This document shows positions 53,451 to 62,600 of a DNA stretch of 64,000 nucleotides, piece by piece. Both the position numbers and the translations under genes were made by a program. A model generated the notes under the pieces. It searched no databases. It was given only the letters and a program-made list of their open reading frames with translations, and was not told the origin of the DNA. Location of the stretch: the NCBI RefSeq assembly GCF_025264665.1, contig NZ_CP073697.1, positions 3,515,501 to 3,579,500 of the forward strand, read 5' to 3'. The DNA comes from Edaphobacter flagellatus (GTDB lineage Bacteria > Acidobacteriota > Terriglobia > Terriglobales > Acidobacteriaceae). Every line of letters starts with the position of its first letter. The first letter of the stretch is position 1.

Positions 53451-56400
53451 ATGGCTTCCCCTGCCGTAGTCGCTGAAGCGCTCGAGATTCCTGCCGCATT
53501 GGCGTGGGCGCATCCGGTAACGGCGGAGTGGTTTGTGCGCCGCTTCGGATCGCCCACAGAGCCGCAGGAAGAGGGCTGGCCTGCGATTCTTGCGGGTGAG
53601 GCGACATTAATCTCTGCGCCTACCGGAAGCGGCAAGACACTCGCTGCGTTCCTTGTTTGTATCGATCAGCTGTTGCGTCATGCGATTGCCGGAACGCTAG
53701 CGGCAACGACGCAAGTGGTCTACGTCAGTCCACTCAAGGCGCTTTCGAACGATGTTAAAAAGAACCTCGAGCAGCCATTGCGCGAGATTCAGCAGCTTGC
53801 CTTTGAGCGCGGTTATCTCTCAACAGAGATTCGCGCTGCCGTCCGCACTGGCGACACGCTGGCCAAAGAGCGTGCGGCCATGCTGCGTAATCCGCCGCAC
53901 ATTCTGGTGACGACGCCGGAGTCGCTCTACATCATGCTGACTGCCGGCAAGCCGCGCGAAAATCTGCGCCGTGTCCGCACCGTTATCGTCGATGAGATTC
54001 ATGCTGTCGCCGATGACAAGCGTGGTGCGCATCTTGCACTCTCGCTGGAGCGCCTGGACGCTCTCGTCTGCGGTGAGAACAGACTCTCACCCGGCCAGTG
54101 GCTGACTGGGCTGGCTACGCCTCCGCAGCGAATCGGTTTGTCGGCAACGCAGAACCCGATTGAGCTGGTCGCCGATTTCCTCACGGGTGTTCATCCTGAG
54201 CGGCGGCCTGCGAAGATCGTTCAGGTGGGGCAGCGCCGCCAGCTTGATCTTGCGATTGAGGTGCCAAGCGACGAACTTAGTTCCGTCCTTACTACAAAAA
54301 TGTGGGAAGAGGTCTTCGACAAGCTTGCAGCTTACACGCAGACGCATCGTTCCACGTTGGTCTTTGTTAATACACGCCGGCTTGTGGAGCGCATTGCCTT
54401 TGCACTGGCCGAGCGGGTTGGTGCAGAAAACGTCGCGGCGCATCACGGTTCGCTTTCGCGCACGTTACGTCTCGATGCTGAACAGCGGCTGAAGAGCGGC
54501 GAGATCAAGATTCTTGTTGCGACTGCATCGCTGGAACTCGGTATCGACATCGGCGATGTTGACCTCGTCTGTCAGGTTGCGACCACGCGCTCTGTCGCTG
54601 TCGCGATGCAGCGCATTGGACGCGCTGGGCATTGGCGTGGCGCTGTTCCGAAAGGGCGCTTCTTCGCGACGACGCGCGATGACCTGGTCGAGCAGGCTGC
54701 GCTTATTCGCAAGATGCGCGCTGGCGAGTTGGACAGACTTGAGGTTCCGCCTGAGCCGATCGACGTGTTGATGCAGCAGATTGTTGCTGCCTGTGGAGCT
54801 GAGTCATGGAAGGAAGATGCGCTTTTCAGCATATTCACGCGCGCTCTGCCGTATCGTCATCTCACACGTGCGCGTTTCGATGAGATCATCGGACTGCTGA
54901 CAAACGGTATCGAATCCAGCCGCGGCCGTTATGGAGCCTATCTGCTACGTGACGGCATCCACGGCGAGCTTCATCCGCGTCGCGGTGCACGTATGACGGC
55001 GATCTCCAATGGTGGAGCGATTCCGGAGACGAACGTCTACTCGGTTGTGTTGCAGCCCGAGGGAGTGCCGATTGCTACGCTTGACGAACATTTCGCTGTC
55101 GATTCTTCGCCAGGGGATGTTGTTCTGCTTGGCAATGCGAGCTGGCGAATTCAGCGTATTGAGGCTGCGGGGCGTGTGCTGGTCGAGGACGCACATGGCG
55201 CGCCGCCAACGCTTCCGTTCTGGTTTGGCGAGGCTCCGCAGAGGACGGCTGTGCTCTCTGATGGCGTCAGTGAGCTACGTGAAAAGGTTTCAGAGCTGAC
55301 TCGCAACATCACACCCGGTTACATATCGCCCGCCGATTCCGAAGTTGATACAGCGATTGCATGGCTGATGGAGAACTGCGGACTTTGCGCGGGCGGCGCG
55401 ATGCAGTTGATCTCGTACATCGTTACCGGACGCGCTGTACTGGGCAATGTGCCGACTAAATCCAGCATCATCGCAGAGCGTTTCTTTGATGAAGGTGGGG
55501 GCATGCAGCTTATTCTGCATACGCCCTTTGGGGCACGCATTAATAAAGCCTGGGGACTTGCGCTGCGCAAGCGCTTTTGCCGTGGATTCAACTTTGAACT
55601 GCAAGCTGCTGCAACCGACAACGGCATCAATATCTCACTGGCCGAGCAGCATAGTTTTCCATTAGCCGATGTTTTTCAGTTTCTTACCGAGCATACAGCC
55701 AAGGAGCTGTTGGAGCAGGCGTCGCTCGCGTCGCCCATCTTCAAGACGCGCTGGCGCTGGGCAGCAAACCGCAGCTTGCAGCTTCTTAGAAATTCCAAGG
55801 GCAAGCGCATTCCTCCACAGATTCAGCGCACACGTTCGGAGGATCTGCTGGCCAGTGTCTTCCCGCAGGCTGCGGCGTGCTTTGAAAACATTGAAGGCGA
55901 CATTCAGATTCCCAGCCATCCTCTGGTCGATGAGGTCATGAAGGATGTGCTGCAGGAAGCGATGGATCTGGAGGGACTGATCGACGTACTGCGCGGTATC
56001 AAGAACGGCAGTGTGCGTTGCCTCGCTGTCGATACGCCGGTGCCGTCGCAGTTCGCGCACGAACTGCTGAACGCGAACCCGTATGCCTATCTTGATGAAG
56101 CAGGTCTCGAAGAACGCCGCGCCCGTGCCGTTTCGCTTTCACGTGCGTTGCCGGCAAGTGTGCTTGAGGAAGCTGGGCGGCTCGATCAGAACGCGATCGA
56201 CGAGGTGCGGCGTGAGTGCTGGCCGGATATTCGGGATGAACACGAACTGCACGATCTGCTGCAGGCGCTTGTCCTTCTTCCGTTAGAGTTTTTTGCCGGC
56301 AGGGCAGAGGCGCAGCATTGGCCAACGCTTTACGAGCGTCTTGTGCGTAATGGACGTGCGCATACCGTCGAACACGATGGGATTGTGTGCTGGACCTCAT

Positions 56401-57857
56401 CTGAGCGCGAGGCTTATGCCGCCGCCTTATTTGATTCAGGTGCGGATGCCATAACAAGAGAGCATGCGCTGAAACAATGCGTGCAAGGCTGGGTGCAGAT
56501 TTTGGGACCCACAACGGCGAACAGTTTTGCGGCAAATCTTGGCATCGATCCGTCCAGTATCTTCCAGGCTTTTCTAGCGATGGAGATGCAGGGACTTCTG
56601 ATGCGCGGCATCTTTGAACACACGAAGCCTGAGCACGACTACGACATTGAGTGGTGCGAACGCCGCATTCTGCAGCGCATCCATCGCCGCACCCTGCATA
56701 CGCTGCGCAAACAGATTGAGCCTGTCGCCCCTGCGGTATACATGCGCTGGCTATTGGAATGGCAGCATCTGGCTCCGCAGACGCAGCTATCCGGTGAAGA
56801 GGGAGTACTTCAGGCGCTGCATCAGCTTGAAGGGTTCGAGGCACCGGCTATTGAGTGGGAGCGTTCTCTGCTGACATCGCGTGTAGCCAACTATGATCCG
56901 AAATGGTTGGACGCACTGTGCCTCTCAGGGGCTATTGGCTGGGGGCGCATCTCACCGCATCCTGCGTGGTCGAATGCAGATGGAACAGGGCCGCGCCGCG
57001 TTGTGCCGACGAATGCCGCGCCGATTACTTTTTACATTCGCGAGACAGCAGAATGGCTGCCGCATGCACTCGCTCGCGAACGGGTTGAGGAGGCACGCCT
57101 TAGCGAGTCTCTCAGCAAAGAAGCGCTTGACGTACGTTCGCTGCTGCGCGAGCGTGGTGCCTGCTTTGCAAGCGATATTCAACGCATTTTAGGTTTCTCG
57201 AAGTTCCAGACGCATCAGGCGTTGTGGGAGCTTGCGACGGCAGGTCTCGCTGCTGCCGATGGATTCGATCAGCTGCGTGTCATCATGGATCCTCGCCGCA
57301 AGCAGGCCAGTCATGCAGCGGCAGGCCGCAGGCCAGTTCGATCGAGTGCAGGCCGGTGGTCGCTGCTCACTGAGGATGCACACACAGCCCCCACGGCTAT
57401 TGAGCAGGCTCGTCGCACTGAGGCCGCACTTGAGTCTTATGCGAGGATGTTGCTTGCACGTTATGGCATCCTCTTTCGCGATCTGTTGACGCGAGAGTCG
57501 AATGCTCCGCGCTGGCGCGATCTTGTGGGCGTATTGCGGCGTCTTGAGGCCCGTGGAGAGTTGCGGGGAGGTCGCTTTGTTACCGGTTTTGGAGGAGAAC
57601 AGTTTGCCCTGCCTGAAGCTGCCGATTCACTGCGTGCTTCGCGCTCGCGGGAGTCATCAGCAGTTGTAACGGTCGCAGCTGCTGACCCAGCCAATCTTGC
57701 AGGCATCGTGCTGCCGGGGGAGCGTGTCGCTTCCATTCCTGGTAGACAGGTTTGTTACCGCAATGGCCTGTTGCACCTTGAAGGACAGGGCGCTGAGGCG
57801 GCCGATACAGTCCAAACAGTTGCAGAGGCTGCGGCTATCCATTTACCGATCTTTTAA
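53451..57857 (+). CDS. lhr: Lhr-type ATP-dependent DNA helicase
   Basis: 1468 residues. Helicase core about 25-420: GSGKT in APTGSGKTLAAFL (about 58), DEIHAVADDKRGAHL, SATQNP, and motif VI QRIGRAGHWRGA. Lhr proteins translocate 3' to 5' and unwind RNA-DNA hybrids in repair. Following are the Lhr winged-helix and beta-barrel parts and a C-terminal region of about 600 residues with several winged-helix-like stretches (EWERSLLTSRV, LLRERGACFASDIQRIL). TACAAT at 53440-53445 is a possible -10 box very close to the ATG, implying a short leader. The stop overlaps the next gene by one base. Confidence 0.94.
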   Translation: MASPAVVAEALEIPAALAWAHPVTAEWFVRRFGSPTEPQEEGWPAILAGEATLISAPTGSGKTLAAFLVCIDQLLRHAIAGTLAATTQVVYVSPLKALSNDVKKNLEQPLREIQQLAFERGYLSTEIRAAVRTGDTLAKERAAMLRNPPHILVTTPESLYIMLTAGKPRENLRRVRTVIVDEIHAVADDKRGAHLALSLERLDALVCGENRLSPGQWLTGLATPPQRIGLSATQNPIELVADFLTGVHPERRPAKIVQVGQRRQLDLAIEVPSDELSSVLTTKMWEEVFDKLAAYTQTHRSTLVFVNTRRLVERIAFALAERVGAENVAAHHGSLSRTLRLDAEQRLKSGEIKILVATASLELGIDIGDVDLVCQVATTRSVAVAMQRIGRAGHWRGAVPKGRFFATTRDDLVEQAALIRKMRAGELDRLEVPPEPIDVLMQQIVAACGAESWKEDALFSIFTRALPYRHLTRARFDEIIGLLTNGIESSRGRYGAYLLRDGIHGELHPRRGARMTAISNGGAIPETNVYSVVLQPEGVPIATLDEHFAVDSSPGDVVLLGNASWRIQRIEAAGRVLVEDAHGAPPTLPFWFGEAPQRTAVLSDGVSELREKVSELTRNITPGYISPADSEVDTAIAWLMENCGLCAGGAMQLISYIVTGRAVLGNVPTKSSIIAERFFDEGGGMQLILHTPFGARINKAWGLALRKRFCRGFNFELQAAATDNGINISLAEQHSFPLADVFQFLTEHTAKELLEQASLASPIFKTRWRWAANRSLQLLRNSKGKRIPPQIQRTRSEDLLASVFPQAAACFENIEGDIQIPSHPLVDEVMKDVLQEAMDLEGLIDVLRGIKNGSVRCLAVDTPVPSQFAHELLNANPYAYLDEAGLEERRARAVSLSRALPASVLEEAGRLDQNAIDEVRRECWPDIRDEHELHDLLQALVLLPLEFFAGRAEAQHWPTLYERLVRNGRAHTVEHDGIVCWTSSEREAYAAALFDSGADAITREHALKQCVQGWVQILGPTTANSFAANLGIDPSSIFQAFLAMEMQGLLMRGIFEHTKPEHDYDIEWCERRILQRIHRRTLHTLRKQIEPVAPAVYMRWLLEWQHLAPQTQLSGEEGVLQALHQLEGFEAPAIEWERSLLTSRVANYDPKWLDALCLSGAIGWGRISPHPAWSNADGTGPRRVVPTNAAPITFYIRETAEWLPHALARERVEEARLSESLSKEALDVRSLLRERGACFASDIQRILGFSKFQTHQALWELATAGLAAADGFDQLRVIMDPRRKQASHAAAGRRPVRSSAGRWSLLTEDAHTAPTAIEQARRTEAALESYARMLLARYGILFRDLLTRESNAPRWRDLVGVLRRLEARGELRGGRFVTGFGGEQFALPEAADSLRASRSRESSAVVTVAAADPANLAGIVLPGERVASIPGRQVCYRNGLLHLEGQGAEAADTVQTVAEAAAIHLPIF

Positions 57858-58060
57858 TGATGTTGAAAATAGCGATGTCAAAAAGTGACGAAGATACCCC
57901 CAAGCAAATGGATAAGCCACCTCCTTTTGAGGAACTGCCACAAGCTCTTGCGCCTGAAGACTTTTATTACGAAGGCCCTTATCTTGTCTTTACAGAGGCA
58001 TATCATCGGAAACGGGGCTATTGCTGTAACAGCGGCTGCCGCCATTGTCCGTATCGATAA
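57857..58060 (+). CDS. DUF5522-type small cysteine-rich protein
   Basis: 67 residues. The only structured part is the end: LAPEDFYYEGPYLVFTEAYH then RKRGYCCNSGCRHCPYR, with four Cys that may bind a metal. This is the signature of the short DUF5522 family; its function is unknown. The ATG begins in the TAATG that ends the helicase gene, so they are co-translated. Met codons at 57860 and 57875 are alternative starts. Confidence 0.8.
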   Translation: MMLKIAMSKSDEDTPKQMDKPPPFEELPQALAPEDFYYEGPYLVFTEAYHRKRGYCCNSGCRHCPYR

Positions 58061-58124
58061 CCTCTCCTCTTATCTTGTGGCCTGCTTTTGCACTCGGATA
58101 TAGTGAGTCTAGCCACCCTAACGG

Positions 58125-59375
58125 ATGACCGAGATCACACACCAGCAACAGGACACTCGTCTTGCGAAGTTCTACCGGCGAGCCACGCTGGTTTACATGG
58201 CTGTTGTCGCCTTCGTAACGCTGATCTATGCGTTTATCAACATTAAGATAAAGGCCAACTGGGCGATCGGTGATTGGCTGATTAATTACAGGGGCGGTTT
58301 TGTGCGCCGCGGGCTAACCGGAGAGATTGCGCTCCGTTTGTCTCACCTATTGTCCGTCTCCCCGCTTATCATCGTTGCTTTGCTTCAACTCTTCTTCTAT
58401 GCAGTGATCCTTTATGCAGTATGGAAGCTGCTGGCGAAAACGAACTGGAGCCTGTGGCTTGTCCTCCTGATCTTTTCACCGGCAACGCTGGCATTCCACG
58501 TCCTCGATCCAACGGCCGGGTCGCGTAAAGAGATCATCCTCTTTGCCGGCCTTGGTGTCCTTTTACTGTGGTTGCTGCATGGAGCTAAACATTATGTCGC
58601 AATCGTTGTGTATCTGACAGCGTTGTGCACTAGCTGTGTCTTAAGTCACGAAGCGCTCATTGTCTTTCTTCCTTACACCCTTGCAGCACTTTTAATCTGC
58701 ATGAAGGATGTTGCCCAAGTTCTGAAATTTACATGTATTCCCGTGATCGTCACCCTGCTTGCGACGTATTCGGTGGTTCATCATCCGGGGAATCAAGCGT
58801 CGGCAGACACGATCTGCGCATCACTCTCGCAACCCGTGACTATGCCGCTTAGTGGACTTTGTGGCGGAGCAATCCAGGGGCTTGCCTACAGCACCGCAAT
58901 GGCTCGGCAGGATGTGATTGATTATGAACGAGGCTTTCACTACAGCACGCTCTACTCGATCACGGGACTGCTTGCTTTGCTTCCGGTACTTCTGGCATTT
59001 GCGACGTTGTGGCGATATCCTGCGTTGCGCCGAAACCTGACCGTTCTAGCTGGAGCGGCGTTGATCTCCGGGCTGGCTTCGTCCATCCTTTTCGTCTACG
59101 CAACGGACTGGGGACGATGGATTTATATTCACGTATTCTGCATCTTCCTGATCTTGCTGGTGATGGATTATAAACGCCAATCTGATCCGACGACAGTGGG
59201 GCCTGAGCCGGTATTGACTACAAGTCGTGCGAAAAATATGGTGATTGGCACACTGATACTAATCTATGTCTTTTGCTGGGATCTTCCGCACGTTGGCCTG
59301 TATAGTGGGCGCTTCGGATACTTCGGGCTAATTCAATACTTCGTACACTATCGCCAGCTTCACCCTCATCTGTAG
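58125..59375 (+). CDS. Polytopic membrane protein of unknown function
   Basis: 416 residues with about nine to ten membrane helices. A conserved-looking motif, GDWLINYRGGFVRRGLTGE (about 48-66), lies in the first extracytoplasmic loop, and FSPATLAFHVLDPTAGSRKEIILF near 125. The layout, with acidic-basic motifs in loops and Trp near membrane edges, resembles GT-C-like or oligosaccharide-related membrane enzymes, but I do not recognise a named family. It converges with the TPR gene with no gap. No glycosyltransferase genes are adjacent. Confidence 0.75.
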   Translation: MTEITHQQQDTRLAKFYRRATLVYMAVVAFVTLIYAFINIKIKANWAIGDWLINYRGGFVRRGLTGEIALRLSHLLSVSPLIIVALLQLFFYAVILYAVWKLLAKTNWSLWLVLLIFSPATLAFHVLDPTAGSRKEIILFAGLGVLLLWLLHGAKHYVAIVVYLTALCTSCVLSHEALIVFLPYTLAALLICMKDVAQVLKFTCIPVIVTLLATYSVVHHPGNQASADTICASLSQPVTMPLSGLCGGAIQGLAYSTAMARQDVIDYERGFHYSTLYSITGLLALLPVLLAFATLWRYPALRRNLTVLAGAALISGLASSILFVYATDWGRWIYIHVFCIFLILLVMDYKRQSDPTTVGPEPVLTTSRAKNMVIGTLILIYVFCWDLPHVGLYSGRFGYFGLIQYFVHYRQLHPHL

Positions 59376-60293
59376 CTAGTGCTTCGTTCCTGCATCAGGT
59401 GGCAGCGGAGGAGGTGCCGTGCCAGCGGCGGCGATTGGAATGCCTTTAGTCCTCATCTCCTGCGCATTCTTGACCAGTAAAAGTACGCGAGGATCTTTAC
59501 GGTAGCGGCCGAGAGCGCTGTCATAGGTCATGTGATCCAACACGTCGAAACCTGCTTCGCTGGACATCGTGAGGAAGTGAAACATCATCTCTTCATCACC
59601 GCGCTCTGCATAGAGGCGTGCCAGTTCGAAGCAGAATCGGGCATGGTCCTCTGGAGACAACATGCGTGCTGTGACACCGACCGTGCTGTGATGCTCCATC
59701 AGGTTGGGATCGAGCTTCAGAGCGATCTCATATTGCTTTCGCGCGTTATCAAAATCCTTCTTTTCGAAGTAGGCCGTGCCGAGATTCGAATGATATGTGG
59801 ATGAATCCCTATCCAGCTTGATGGCCTTTTTATAGTTACTGATGGCGTTATCGAAACGCCCAGTCAGATATTCGATTGCGCCGAGATTATTCCAGCCCTC
59901 TGGGTTTTTCTTCTGCAGCTTTACTACGCGGTTGAAGTAGTTTTTTGCAGCTGCCGGGTCACGCAGCTCAATCTCTGACACGCCGAGTTTGTTCAGCAGA
60001 CGTACTTCGTTGCCTCCGCGGCGCAGAGCAAACTCGTAGTAATCCATTGCGTCAGCGAGGAAGCGGCGGGCACGCAGAATGTCGGCTGCGCTCTCCAACT
60101 GCGCGGCTGTGGCCGATGTAGGATCAGGCAAATGCGACCGCACGGAATCCCATACCGGGTTCTGGTGATCCAGAGTGCGCACTTCGTCGCGTGTCAGTTG
60201 ATGAATTTGTTGCGCGACAACCGGCGAAGCGGCAATTAAAAGGACTACTGCGGCGATGAAGAGAAGCGAGAGACGAAGCGTTCGGATGAACAT
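59376..60293 (-). CDS. Secreted TPR-repeat protein
   Basis: 305 residues from ATG 60293, with GGAGG six bases upstream; the ORF extends 27 bases further without a site. Signal peptide 1-27 (ending VVAQ). TPR motifs run from about 68 to 235 (AADILRARRFLADAMDYYEFAL, NPEGWNNLGAIEYLTGRFDNAISNYKKAI, STYHSNLGTAYFEKKDFDNARKQYEIAL), then a helical domain and a Pro-rich end. TPRs mediate protein contacts; placed after an Oar-type receptor and a VWFA gene on the same strand, it may act with them in the envelope. Confidence 0.85.
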   Translation of the reverse strand: MFIRTLRLSLLFIAAVVLLIAASPVVAQQIHQLTRDEVRTLDHQNPVWDSVRSHLPDPTSATAAQLESAADILRARRFLADAMDYYEFALRRGGNEVRLLNKLGVSEIELRDPAAAKNYFNRVVKLQKKNPEGWNNLGAIEYLTGRFDNAISNYKKAIKLDRDSSTYHSNLGTAYFEKKDFDNARKQYEIALKLDPNLMEHHSTVGVTARMLSPEDHARFCFELARLYAERGDEEMMFHFLTMSSEAGFDVLDHMTYDSALGRYRKDPRVLLLVKNAQEMRTKGIPIAAAGTAPPPLPPDAGTKH

Positions 60294-60408
60294 GACATAC
60301 CTCCGAAAAGGTACGCACACATGATCTGCCTCCGCTCAGATGCTGTCAATGACGCTTTGTCACTAAAGAACCGTCATCTGTAACGGGTTTCCAAGTCATT
60401 TTCTCAAT

Positions 60409-62595
60409 TTATTGACCAGTCGCCGTGGATACAGTCTGGGGTGCGGCAGCAGGGGCTTGAATTCGCAGGGCTAGCCTAGGGAAACTGAAGCTTCCGCCTG
60501 CGTCGTCAATCACATTGACCTGGCAGATGTAGACGCCGGGCTTCAGCTGGGACAGAGGCACGTCGAACTGAAAGGCGACAGCTTCCCGGTCGGGTATATT
60601 CACGGCATCTGCCTCGACCAGTGGGGTCTCGTAGACCTTCACCCCTCCACTCAGAAACTCGATATTTGTCAGTACTTTGACGGCGCCTGCCGGCCGGCGG
60701 TTAAGGCCGGGCGAAGGTGCAGGCGCCGTACTATCGGCCTTCTGACGCGTCGGGTCGTAGACCTCATAGAGCAGATACAGGTGCTGATCCTGTCTGAAGA
60801 CGTGGGGCACGTTGGGAATCCATTCCACGCCATCGCGAATGAGTGGATTTGTCGCCTTTTTCGCTGTATTCGGAGTCTGCTGGCTAGCCAGAACGATAGA
60901 GCTTAGCTTCAGAGGAATCTTCTTGAGATCCGGTACCTGCAAATCGGTCTCAAAGCTACCCATTCTTCCTGTCTCGTTCTCGCGCACCACAAACTTCAGG
61001 TGATAGCGACCCGGCGCCAGTGTGAAGCCTGTGGAGTATTGGATGTTCTTTCGCTGTACCTGCTGTGTCTGATCGAGTGCCAGCTTGATCGTGTCGCGCG
61101 CATTGCCCACGATAATGCCCTGCGCATTCTTTATCTGGCCGATGACGTCGATCGTTGCCTTATCGCGATCACCATTTTTAACGAAGGGAATCTGGGAGCC
61201 GGGAACGATCAGGGAAACAGGGATGAAGAAACGATTATCTGCCAATCGGAAGTACAGGGCCTGAAGATATAAAGCGACATCTGTGGCTGGAAGATCGCTA
61301 CGCATCTGCTCGGTGAGAGCCAGTTCACGGTCTTCAGTCTTCTGGTGCTGGAAGTCTGCTGGGGCATAGTAGCCCGGGCGATACTCCAGCTTAGCGTCGT
61401 TGCGATTCAACTTGACGGTCAGGCGGCGATACGAACCGTCGCGTGCCGTGTTGCTCGAGCGATAGCCAAGGATGTAGTAGGCCTCCGTGTCGCGCTGAAT
61501 CTGCTGAAAGACTGGACCGAAGTCGTTGGAGTCAAAGAAGGCTTTGCCGCCAGTGTCGCTGGATAGTGTAGCCAGAACTTCCTGCGAGCCGAAATTGGTA
61601 TCCAGCTGGCTCTGCATGGCGCCGCCGCTGTAGGCTGCCGTACCGCGCAGGCTCCCTTTAGAGGCATCACCTACGGGCGGAAGTGCCTGTAGCCCCCGCG
61701 AGTCCACGCTATAGATCGCCATATTGGCACGAACAGCAGCGTTGGTGGCGGCACGCATGCTGGCCTGATTTTCAATGCCTTGTCGTGTCAACCCACCAGA
61801 GAAATAGAGTAGGCTTTTGCGCTGGTCAACCCGCTCGAGACTTTTCGCAATGGTGCGGATTGCGTAGAGCTCGCGATCCGTATTCAGCGCGTTGTATTCA
61901 GAGTCATCAGCCGTAAAGCTGGATGAGTCGTCCGATGTGCCTCCGGAGTTGCCGCCTTCATTGCCGTTTGCGAATCCTGTACCTTCAGTCCCGTTATAAC
62001 GTCCGACCCCGCGCAGCAGAGCCGCTTTATCTGCGGTAAAGTCCTGATCCATGCTCAATGCTGTCGACATGCTGACCAGAGCGACCAGATCTGCGGGCTG
62101 CATCTTTTTATTGATATAGTCCGTTGCCGATTCGACGGCCCGGTCTATGTCTTCTGGCTGCATGCTGCTCAGATCGAAGAACATGACGATAAGTCGATGA
62201 TCTTTCAGCTGTTTTGGATCGGCAGCGAAGTTCCCGTTCACCAGATCAGCGATAGAGGCTGACTTGCCGCTCACCGTCGCATTTTCATTCAATGCAACGG
62301 CTTCATCGACAGTCTGAAAGTCGAAGCTCGAAATTGCCTGAGGTTTGCCGTTTTCGAGAATGGTGAAATCGCTGGCTTTGAGCCCTTTTACGATGGCTCC
62401 AGTTTTCTTGTCCCGCACGACGACATTCGTTAATACGATATCGCTCTGTATCTTCAGGGTATACGTGCCGTCGCCGGCGGCCTGCTGCCCATACGCCTCG
62501 CAGGATGTGGTGACTGGAACTCCTGCCAGTATGCCTGCCAGTGCTGCTGCTGTTGCTCGCCGTGTGATCGTTGCCTGTCGCATGAAAGTCGCCAT
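60409..62595 (-). CDS. VWFA-related secreted protein (acidobacterial type)
   Basis: 728 residues. N-terminal signal (1-38, ending YGQQA). Residues about 47-100 make the strand-rich lead (IVLTNVVVRDKKTG, DFTILENGKPQAISSF), followed by the VWA-like domain from about 133 whose metal motif is DLSSM at 141-145, not canonical DxSxS. Segments LIFLS... through YILGYRSSNTARDGSYRRLTVKL close it; the final 250 residues contain Ig-like strands and a C-terminal AVQ-type tail. It lies five bases after the Oar-type gene and 115 before the TPR gene, so a shared transcript is likely. Confidence 0.9.
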   Translation of the reverse strand: MATFMRQATITRRATAAALAGILAGVPVTTSCEAYGQQAAGDGTYTLKIQSDIVLTNVVVRDKKTGAIVKGLKASDFTILENGKPQAISSFDFQTVDEAVALNENATVSGKSASIADLVNGNFAADPKQLKDHRLIVMFFDLSSMQPEDIDRAVESATDYINKKMQPADLVALVSMSTALSMDQDFTADKAALLRGVGRYNGTEGTGFANGNEGGNSGGTSDDSSSFTADDSEYNALNTDRELYAIRTIAKSLERVDQRKSLLYFSGGLTRQGIENQASMRAATNAAVRANMAIYSVDSRGLQALPPVGDASKGSLRGTAAYSGGAMQSQLDTNFGSQEVLATLSSDTGGKAFFDSNDFGPVFQQIQRDTEAYYILGYRSSNTARDGSYRRLTVKLNRNDAKLEYRPGYYAPADFQHQKTEDRELALTEQMRSDLPATDVALYLQALYFRLADNRFFIPVSLIVPGSQIPFVKNGDRDKATIDVIGQIKNAQGIIVGNARDTIKLALDQTQQVQRKNIQYSTGFTLAPGRYHLKFVVRENETGRMGSFETDLQVPDLKKIPLKLSSIVLASQQTPNTAKKATNPLIRDGVEWIPNVPHVFRQDQHLYLLYEVYDPTRQKADSTAPAPSPGLNRRPAGAVKVLTNIEFLSGGVKVYETPLVEADAVNIPDREAVAFQFDVPLSQLKPGVYICQVNVIDDAGGSFSFPRLALRIQAPAAAPQTVSTATGQ

Positions 62596-62600
62596 GGTGG

